Positions 1 to 5,280 of a stretch of 7,116 nt of DNA are shown piece by piece. Positions within the stretch are counted from its first letter, which is position 1. Each line of letters opens with the position of its first letter. The stretch is from an uncultured Allobaculum sp. Lineage in GTDB: Bacteria; Bacillota_I; Bacilli_A; Erysipelotrichales; Erysipelotrichaceae. The notes below the pieces were generated by a model. It was given only the letters and a program-made list of their open reading frames with translations. It was not told the DNA's origin and did not search any database. The DNA lies in assembly GCA_948467695.1 (NCBI GenBank), contig CAOKFJ010000087.1, forward strand, positions 1 to 7,116, read 5' to 3'. The position numbers and the translations under genes are program-made.

Positions 1-40
1 TGTCATATCCATGCGTATGGAGTGTGACGGATCGTTTTTC

Positions 41-49
41 AGGAAAGGA
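41..49 (+). promoter_or_regulatory. Ribosome binding site of the glycosidase gene, ambiguous between two ATGs
   Basis: The purine run AGGAAAGGA lies just before two in-frame ATG codons at 52 and 58. The AAAGGA part is only 2 bases from ATG 52 but 8 from ATG 58, while the AGGA part is 7 bases from ATG 52. Starting at 58 gives a signal peptide beginning Met-Lys-Lys, a common form. The two starts differ by two residues only. Confidence 0.55.
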
Positions 50-51
50 AC

Positions 52-3000
52 ATGAGTATGAAAAAGTGTTTGTCGGCACTTCTGTGCACTGCGCTTTGTT
101 TCGGGACGATAACAACGGGTGTATTTGCTCAAGCGGATACGAATCTTCCAGATCATCCGAGACAGACCAGGACTGGTGTACGGGAAAATGAACAGATCAC
201 CACGTTCATTGACGATGCGTCCTATACAAATGAAGAGGATATGTTTCGCATCAACTATCTGGGCGGCTGGGTGCATGGAAACGGCTACCCGGATATGTTC
301 TTTGAAGGAACAGAAAGCTACGCCGATGGTCAGGGCGCTTTGACGATGAAGTTTATCGGCACGAAAGTGCGTGTGTACGGTACGACCGGACCGAAGCATG
401 GCATTTACGATATTGAAATTGACGGTCAGCCAGCGGGAAGCGTGGATGCCAATTCGAGCGGGCGCGTAAACAAAGTAAAGCTGTTTGAATCGCAGACACT
501 TCAACAGGCGGAGCATACGATCAAAGTGTCTCTTTCAAGCGCCTCGATCGGACTGGGGCAGTCCATTCAGTTTGACGGTATGGAAGTGGATCACGAACCA
601 ATTGAACCGGATCACATCACAATCAGCCGCTCGCATTTTTCGCTGCTTCCCGGAAAATCCGAGAAACTGATCGCGCAGGCGGGACCGTGGTACGCAAAGA
701 AAACGGATATCGTCTGGAGCAGCTCGAATCCGGATGTCGCATCTGTGGACAGTCAGGGAAATGTAACTGCGGCGCAAAATATTGAAGAGATCTCGACTGC
801 GCAGATTATCGCCAGTCTTAAAGACAATCCATCGGTGCAGACATCGATTACCGTAACGATAAAGCCTGCCGGCATGTTTGAAGACAGCGACTTTATGCGC
901 GCATATACCGGAAACGAACAGGAACTCGATCTTTCTGAAAACGCGCAGAGTCTGTTCGACAATGCCAAAGAACATTCCGAGATCACGAAAACGCTCTGGC
1001 TTGACGATGAAGCGAGCGCAAAAGTGATCGTGGCTTCCGGAATTTCCAATTTAACGAATGTGGAAATTACAGCTGAAGAATTCAGGACGGAAGATGGAAT
1101 CCGGCTTGATCCCGCTTCGATTGAACTTGGATGGCTCGAAGATGTTCAGGCGAACATCGGCAATGGCAATGGCAATGCACCCATCAAGAGTTTTCCGGAA
1201 AAAATCGTTCCGATGAAAAAGACACAGCTTGAACGCGAAACGGTTAAATTTGGATGGATCACATTCAAGACATCTTCGAATACTCTTCCCGGAACATACA
1301 CCGGCACACTGCGCATTCGCGCGGATGAGAGAAAAACGCCGGTCGACATTCCGGTCACTCTCGAAGTTCTCAATCTGGAACAGCCCGCAGTCGAATCGAC
1401 TGAACTGCAGATCTGGCAGCACCCGTTCTCAGCGGCAAACTATGAACTTGGACTGGGCAAAGATGTGCCGTACGGCGGCATCTGCCATGAATATGACGAA
1501 GATTTCTACTTCAGCGATGAGCATCTTAAAATGATGGAATCGTCCGTTCAGGCATATCTGGAAGCCGGCGGACACGATGTTGTCGCGAATATCGTCGAAG
1601 AAGCATGGAATCACCAGTCGTTCTACGGCGATCCCTCTATGGTCAAATGGACAAAGAAAGCCGATGGAACATGGTCGTTCAATTATGAATGGTACGATAC
1701 GTGGATCAATTTCATGATCGATCAGGGCGTCATCGATCCCGAAAACGGTATCGGGCAGATCAAATGCTATTCGCTTGTCCCCTGGAACAACCAGATCGCC
1801 TGGTATGACGAAGCGACACAGTCGATGAAGAAACAGTCTTTCACGCCGGGAAGTGCCGACTGGAAAGAATACTGGACCATCTTCCTGAACGATTTCATGG
1901 CGCACTCGAAAGAAAAAGGGTGGCTGGATATTACCTATATTTCCATGGACGAGCGCGGCATTGATCAGCTGCGTCCTGCTGTTGAACTGGTGAAGAGTCT
2001 CAAAGACGAAGACGGAAAGACGTTCAAAATCGCTTCCGCCACCAACCTCGGACCGGCATCCTCCAATCCGGATGTTATGGATCAGATCGAGGATATCTCT
2101 CTCAATCAGGGAAGCATCGGCAACCGCACGCTGATGAAAGAACTTTGCGCGCACCGCCGCGAACTTGGACTGAAAACAACGATCTACAACTGCACCGGCA
2201 ACTATCCAAGCAACTTCCTGCATACCGATCCGGCAGGAAACAACTGGGTCGTATGGCATTCGATGTATACGGAAGCGGACGGCTATATGCGCTGGGCATG
2301 GGACAACTTTGTTTATGATATGCATGGCGATGTTTCCTATCGTGCATGGGAACCGGGAGACGGCTGGTTTATCTACCCGAGCGAACGCGGTGATGACGAT
2401 TATTCGATCTATTCCACACCGCGATTTGAAATGCTCAAAGACGGTATGCGCGATGTCGCCAAAGCAAAAATGCTTCTGGCAGATGAAACGCTTGATGCAG
2501 GGCTGAAAGACGATCTTTTAGCGGTCATTGAAAAATTCTCGCATCCGGCAAGAGGCAGCAGCTATGGCTCGGCATCGCCGGCAAGCGAAGCGGACCGCAA
2601 AGCGCTCCTCGCGCTGATGGGCGAAACGCAGGACACTCTGGATGCGCTTGCGAGAAACGCCGAGAAGCCCGCAGGGAAAGCAGAGCTGCTCAAAGCGATT
2701 GCCTTAGGTATCGAACTGCAAAACAGCGATCTGTATGGTCGTGTATCCAGAGAACTGCAAAGCGCGCTGGATACAGCCATCGAACAGGCGCAGCTGATCA
2801 GAGATGACAGCGACGCGACTGCTGAGCAGATCAGCAATGCGGCTCAGGCGATCCGTGCTGCCATTACGGCAATCAAAGCGCATGATTTCAATTACACTAT
2901 TCTGGAGACGGTTATCGATGCGATTCCCGAAAATCTCGATGCCTATCAGGAAATCAATAAAGAAGCGCTTCTTGCCGCTCTTGCGCGCGGAAAAGCGGTG

Positions 3001-3114
3001 CTGAACGGCGCGCAGTCGGAAAAAGAAATTCATGACGCGGCGATTGAAATCAACGCGAACTGGCTGAAGATGCGTCTGATTCCCGATGAGAAACTGATCG
3101 AGAATATGAACTGA
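52..3114 (+). CDS. Secreted GH123-type (DUF4091) glycoside hydrolase with Big_2 and FIVAR-like modules
   Basis: Likely an extracellular beta-N-acetylgalactosaminidase-type enzyme. Residues 1-28 form a signal peptide (Lys-Lys, hydrophobic core, cleavage after VFA or AQA). Residues 52-181 resemble a carbohydrate-binding beta-sandwich (Gly-Trp early, an IDGQPAG turn, an FDGMEV end). Residues 188-271 are a Big_2 Ig-like domain (VWSSSNPDVASVD). Residues 276-450 are a beta-rich domain of the kind that precedes GH123 catalytic domains, and 452-830 are the catalytic region. The adjacent pair D633-E634 (YISMDERG) fits the Asp-Glu pair GH123 enzymes use in substrate-assisted hydrolysis; the common DEP form is DER here. 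The segment near 770-801 (GDGWFIYP, then RFEMLKDGMRD) is also typical. Residues 876-943 match FIVAR and 945-1015 look like a second, weaker copy. There is no LPXTG or C-terminal membrane anchor, so the protein is probably released. ATG at 58 is a possible alternative start, better spaced from AAAGGA. The family call is firm; the substrate is inferred. Confidence 0.86.
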   Translation: MSMKKCLSALLCTALCFGTITTGVFAQADTNLPDHPRQTRTGVRENEQITTFIDDASYTNEEDMFRINYLGGWVHGNGYPDMFFEGTESYADGQGALTMKFIGTKVRVYGTTGPKHGIYDIEIDGQPAGSVDANSSGRVNKVKLFESQTLQQAEHTIKVSLSSASIGLGQSIQFDGMEVDHEPIEPDHITISRSHFSLLPGKSEKLIAQAGPWYAKKTDIVWSSSNPDVASVDSQGNVTAAQNIEEISTAQIIASLKDNPSVQTSITVTIKPAGMFEDSDFMRAYTGNEQELDLSENAQSLFDNAKEHSEITKTLWLDDEASAKVIVASGISNLTNVEITAEEFRTEDGIRLDPASIELGWLEDVQANIGNGNGNAPIKSFPEKIVPMKKTQLERETVKFGWITFKTSSNTLPGTYTGTLRIRADERKTPVDIPVTLEVLNLEQPAVESTELQIWQHPFSAANYELGLGKDVPYGGICHEYDEDFYFSDEHLKMMESSVQAYLEAGGHDVVANIVEEAWNHQSFYGDPSMVKWTKKADGTWSFNYEWYDTWINFMIDQGVIDPENGIGQIKCYSLVPWNNQIAWYDEATQSMKKQSFTPGSADWKEYWTIFLNDFMAHSKEKGWLDITYISMDERGIDQLRPAVELVKSLKDEDGKTFKIASATNLGPASSNPDVMDQIEDISLNQGSIGNRTLMKELCAHRRELGLKTTIYNCTGNYPSNFLHTDPAGNNWVVWHSMYTEADGYMRWAWDNFVYDMHGDVSYRAWEPGDGWFIYPSERGDDDYSIYSTPRFEMLKDGMRDVAKAKMLLADETLDAGLKDDLLAVIEKFSHPARGSSYGSASPASEADRKALLALMGETQDTLDALARNAEKPAGKAELLKAIALGIELQNSDLYGRVSRELQSALDTAIEQAQLIRDDSDATAEQISNAAQAIRAAITAIKAHDFNYTILETVIDAIPENLDAYQEINKEALLAALARGKAVLNGAQSEKEIHDAAIEINANWLKMRLIPDEKLIENMN
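1159..1176 (+). repeat. Three tandem copies of GGCAAT inside the glycosidase gene
   Basis: GGCAAT occurs three times in a row and encodes Gly-Asn three times (residues 370-375), probably a surface loop in the beta-rich domain before the catalytic domain. Because the unit is six bases, slippage would change loop length without shifting the frame. Confidence 0.8.
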
Positions 3115-3131
3115 TTCGAATACACGTTCTC

Positions 3132-3214
3132 TGAATCAATCTATCTGAAACGCACAAAAGGCGTGCTTTCTTCGAAAAAGGAAGAAGGCGCGCCTTTATT
3201 TATGGATTGATTCA
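3132..3214. repeat. Outer inverted repeat enclosing the terminator hairpin
   Basis: Arms 3132-3144 and 3202-3214 are complementary over 13 positions: ten perfect pairs, one T-G pair (3142 with 3204), then two more perfect pairs. They flank the inner 17-base-pair terminator stem, separated from it by 12 bases on the left and 4 on the right, so the whole 83-base stretch can fold into one long interrupted hairpin. As in the inner stem, the one imperfect pair is a wobble only in the + strand RNA. Confidence 0.75.
3157..3197 (+). terminator. Strong hairpin terminator at the convergent junction
   Basis: Arms 3157-3173 and 3181-3197 can form 17 base pairs around a 7-base loop (GAAAAAG). Fifteen are Watson-Crick and two (3164 with 3190, 3167 with 3187) are T-G. 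The + strand continues CCTTTATTTAT, a moderate U-rich tail. The hairpin begins 43 bases past the glycosidase stop and lies 36 bases past the stop of the convergent - strand gene, whose transcript would leave it through CCTTTTGTG, so it may act both ways. The two T-G pairs are G.U wobbles only in the + transcript; in the - transcript they become A.C mismatches, so it folds best as the terminator of the glycosidase gene. Confidence 0.8.
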
Positions 3215-3232
3215 ATGGAGGTACATTGCCTG

Positions 3233-5083
3233 CTAGTGCTGAGAATGCATATAATCGAGAACCATTTTGTAGTTTTTTGCGGCTTCTTCATCGCGGCTGA
3301 CCAGAACGATCGCCATGGAATAGTCCTGATTGCGATCTAGCCATTCCGCGCAGGCGAGCAGCGCGATCTGCGCGGCTTCGATTGTGGGAAAGCCGTTGTG
3401 TCCAGTCGAGATGGCAGGAAAGGCGATTGAATGAAGTCCATGTTCTCTGGCTTCATTCAGCGAGTTTCCGTAGCATGCCCTAAGCAGCAGTTTGCAGTTG
3501 TCGTTGCCCGGCTCGTAGTGCGGTCCAACGGTGTGGATGATGTATTTTGCAGGAAGATTCCATCCATGTGTGACATACGCATTGCCGACAGCGACGAAAT
3601 CGCGCGCGGCGCATTCCTGTTCAATCTGTCCGCCGGCTTTGTAGCGGATGTATCCATTGAGTCCGGTGCTGTTGTGCAGGTAGCAGTTCGTCGGATTGAC
3701 AATCGCATCGACTTTGACTTCCGTGATATCTGCCGTCATAAACGAGATCTGGTTTTGCGGAAGGCCCTCATCGAGCAGCGAATGAAGCATGTCGGGCGTC
3801 AGACGGAAAGGCAGTCCGAGTCCGTTGATGATGATCCCCGCATGTTTGTTCTCGAGGCAGGTTTTCATCAGTGTTTTCATATCGATATTCATGATGAGAG
3901 AAGATTTGGTTTTCTCGGCTTCTTTGGCGGATGTAAAAGCAAGCATCCAGAAGCTGCCGTCTTCCGGATAGAGCAGCGGAGTGAGGCGAAGTTCCTGTTT
4001 GAGTTCAATCACATCTCCCGCTTTAAGTTTTTGGGGATCGCTTATCCCAAAAAGATCTTTCAGCGAGAAACCTGAGGACTGATCCGGAATGGATTTCTGC
4101 ATCATCGCAACCGCAAACTGCCCATCATTGTGCATAGATGTTTCGAGTGTCTCGAGCACGGCGATCAGGTTCTCCTGCGTCTTTATCTTGTGACTGTTCG
4201 CAATCGCCTGTTCCAGTTTTTCGTTGTGAAGTGAAGCGTCATATTCATCCGCAGTGCTGGAATTCACCTTTGCCGCACTGCTCTTTTTGGGCATGCACAG
4301 GGATTCCAGGCGATACAGAACCTTCGCCAGGTCAGTGTTCAGTCTGTGACGGCATTCGTTTTTCAATGCATCCGGAACGCCATAGAACGCTTCGGCGATA
4401 CTTCCCGCAATGCAGGTAAGCGTATCGCAGTCGCCGCCAAGCGAAACCGCTGTGCGGATCACGTCCTCAAAATCATTTCCCTCAAGGAATGCGGTGATCG
4501 CTTCGGGCACGGTTTCCTGGCAGGTTTCCACATGATGGTACTGCGGACGGATCTGATCGCACGTGCGGGAAAGATCATAGCTGAATTCGCGTTCGATGTA
4601 GTCTTTGATTTCTTTTTTGCCCGCGCCGTTTCGGGCAAGGAAAATCGCGCTGGCAGTGGCTTCGGCGCCTTTGATACCTTCGATGTGGTTGTGTGTGACT
4701 TCAGCGCTCAGCCGGGCAAGACGGCGCACTTCATACATGGTTTTTCCAAGCCATCCCGCAGCCGAAACGCGCATGGCGGAACCGTTGCCGCAGCTGTTGT
4801 ACGGTTTTGGATCGTTTCGGTAAAGCCACATGTTGAAGCGATTGCCATAGCCGTAATTGGGGTATACCGCTCCCCATTTCTGCATGGATTTTACGCATGC
4901 CTGACGAATGGTTTCGTCGTCTTTGCCAAGCGTATCCATGAGCGCTTCGGCAATCGCGATCGACATTACTGTATCGTCAGTGAAATGGCTTTGCTGAATG
5001 AAGAGAGGAAACGTCTTTGTTTTGTCTCCCTGATCAAATTCATATGGGGCGCCGATCATGTCCCCTAAAATTGCTCCATACAT
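3233..5083 (-). CDS. ADP-ribosylglycohydrolase (DraG/ARH) - SseB-like - macrodomain fusion protein
   Basis: Probably removes or reads ADP-ribose on proteins or small molecules in the cytoplasm; no signal peptide or membrane segment is seen. Residues 1-262 are a DraG/ARH domain with the N-terminal GAILGDMIGAPYE segment (E15, expected catalytic/metal glutamate by analogy with Glu41 of human ARH3), FTDDT at 34-38 and GGDCDT at 216-221, the Mg/Mn ligand motifs. Residues 288-440 resemble SseB: a helical start, then LTPLLYPEDG, LAFTSAKEA and IIINGLGLPFRLT. Residues 446-612 are a macrodomain with VDAIVNPTN at 458-466 (NPTN where many have NAAN), HTVGP at 517-521 and FPAISTGHNGFP at 555-566; the usual glycine-rich GVDG loop is replaced by a variant at 471-479. 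ATG 5083 follows AAGAGGTGA. The gene lies downstream of a tandem paralogue on the same strand. The end domains are clear; the SseB call is good but by eye; the substrate is unknown. Confidence 0.92.
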   Translation of the reverse strand: MYGAILGDMIGAPYEFDQGDKTKTFPLFIQQSHFTDDTVMSIAIAEALMDTLGKDDETIRQACVKSMQKWGAVYPNYGYGNRFNMWLYRNDPKPYNSCGNGSAMRVSAAGWLGKTMYEVRRLARLSAEVTHNHIEGIKGAEATASAIFLARNGAGKKEIKDYIEREFSYDLSRTCDQIRPQYHHVETCQETVPEAITAFLEGNDFEDVIRTAVSLGGDCDTLTCIAGSIAEAFYGVPDALKNECRHRLNTDLAKVLYRLESLCMPKKSSAAKVNSSTADEYDASLHNEKLEQAIANSHKIKTQENLIAVLETLETSMHNDGQFAVAMMQKSIPDQSSGFSLKDLFGISDPQKLKAGDVIELKQELRLTPLLYPEDGSFWMLAFTSAKEAEKTKSSLIMNIDMKTLMKTCLENKHAGIIINGLGLPFRLTPDMLHSLLDEGLPQNQISFMTADITEVKVDAIVNPTNCYLHNSTGLNGYIRYKAGGQIEQECAARDFVAVGNAYVTHGWNLPAKYIIHTVGPHYEPGNDNCKLLLRACYGNSLNEAREHGLHSIAFPAISTGHNGFPTIEAAQIALLACAEWLDRNQDYSMAIVLVSRDEEAAKNYKMVLDYMHSQH

Positions 5084-5088
5084 TTAAA

Positions 5089-5097
5089 TCACCTCTT
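5089..5097 (-). promoter_or_regulatory. Ribosome binding site of the downstream DraG-SseB-macro gene
   Basis: The - strand reads AAGAGGTGA, then five bases, then ATG at 5083. This is a strong Shine-Dalgarno sequence and supports that start. It also agrees with the protein, since the DraG family motif begins at residue 2. Confidence 0.8.
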
Positions 5098-5151
5098 GTT
5101 TCCTGTTCGTTATCTGATGGTTTGAGTATATCCGTGTCGCCGCAGAAGGAG

Positions 5152-5168
5152 GTCGCCTGCGAGGCGAC
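5152..5168. repeat. Small GC-rich hairpin in the leader of the downstream fusion gene
   Basis: GTCGCCT (5152-5158) and AGGCGAC (5162-5168) form a perfect 7-base-pair stem with a 3-base loop. A second GTCGCC at 5136-5141 is a direct copy of the left arm, so the right arm could pair with either. No T tract follows on either strand, so it is not a typical terminator. Confidence 0.6.
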
Positions 5169-5176
5169 ATACAGAA

Positions 5177-5206
5177 CGAATGATCCTGAGCGCTCAGGAT
5201 CATTCG
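5177..5206. repeat. Perfect 30-base palindrome between the tandem paralogues
   Basis: The sequence from CGAATGATCC to GGATCATTCG is its own reverse complement over all 30 bases with no central spacer; the next pair outward (A5176 and A5207) breaks the symmetry. In the - strand transcript it could form a stem of about 13 base pairs followed by UUCUGUAU, a poor U tract, while the A/T run at 5207-5212 lies on the wrong side for a classical terminator. It could be a weak terminator after the upstream gene or a binding site for a dimeric protein. Confidence 0.75.
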
Positions 5207-5228
5207 AAAAAATGGTGCTGAAAAAATG
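5206..5228. repeat. Two direct copies of GAAAAAATG
   Basis: GAAAAAATG occurs at 5206-5214 and again at 5220-5228, separated by five bases. On the - strand these are two T6 tracts downstream of the 5281-7089 gene. The right copy follows the weak hairpin at 5225-5260; the left copy abuts the 30-base palindrome. Confidence 0.6.
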
Positions 5229-5260
5229 AATCGTAATAGATACGTCTCGCTGGATTCATT
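5221..5260 (-). terminator. Weak candidate terminator of the upstream fusion gene
   Basis: On the - strand, AATGAATC (5260-5253) can pair with GATTCATT (5232-5225) over 8 bases around a 20-base loop, and the second arm runs into a T6 tract (5226-5221). It begins 20 bases after the stop codon at 5281. The stem is AT-rich and the loop large, so termination may be inefficient; the palindrome further on could add to it. Confidence 0.35.
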
Positions 5261-5280
5261 GATCATTTCTGAGGAAATAA

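Noticed and set aside
8..21. Short inverted repeat TCCAT-GCGT-ATGGA near the left edge
   Set aside because: Five-base arms are expected by chance and nothing nearby supports a function.
2..55. Possible 3' end of an upstream gene overlapping the glycosidase start as ATGA
   Set aside because: The frame is open for only 17 codons before TGA at 53-55, which is easily chance; no protein family can be read from it.
1429..2325. 298-codon - strand frame opposite the GH123 catalytic region
   Set aside because: It is antisense to a clear enzyme domain, with no start signal and no protein family resemblance.
4346..5068. Long + strand frame (240 codons) opposite the DraG domain, and a similar 295-codon one at 5806-6693
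   Set aside because: Both lie antisense to the conserved DraG/SseB coding sequence; they are by-products of its codon use and show no recognisable domain or ribosome binding site.
5125..5130. TATACT on the - strand as a -10 box 41 bases upstream of the downstream fusion gene
   Set aside because: The hexamer and its position are good, but no TTGACA-like -35 is found 16-19 bases upstream (the sequence there is ACCTCC-like), so a promoter cannot be called on this alone.
5144..5152. Perfect Shine-Dalgarno-like GAAGGAGGT on the + strand
   Set aside because: No ATG, GTG or TTG stands at a suitable distance and no + strand gene follows; it is part of the leader of the - strand gene.
5084..5266. 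60-codon - strand reading frame filling the gap between the two paralogues
   Set aside because: It has no ribosome binding site, reads straight through the palindrome and hairpins, and its composition is not protein-like. The intergenic structures explain the region better.
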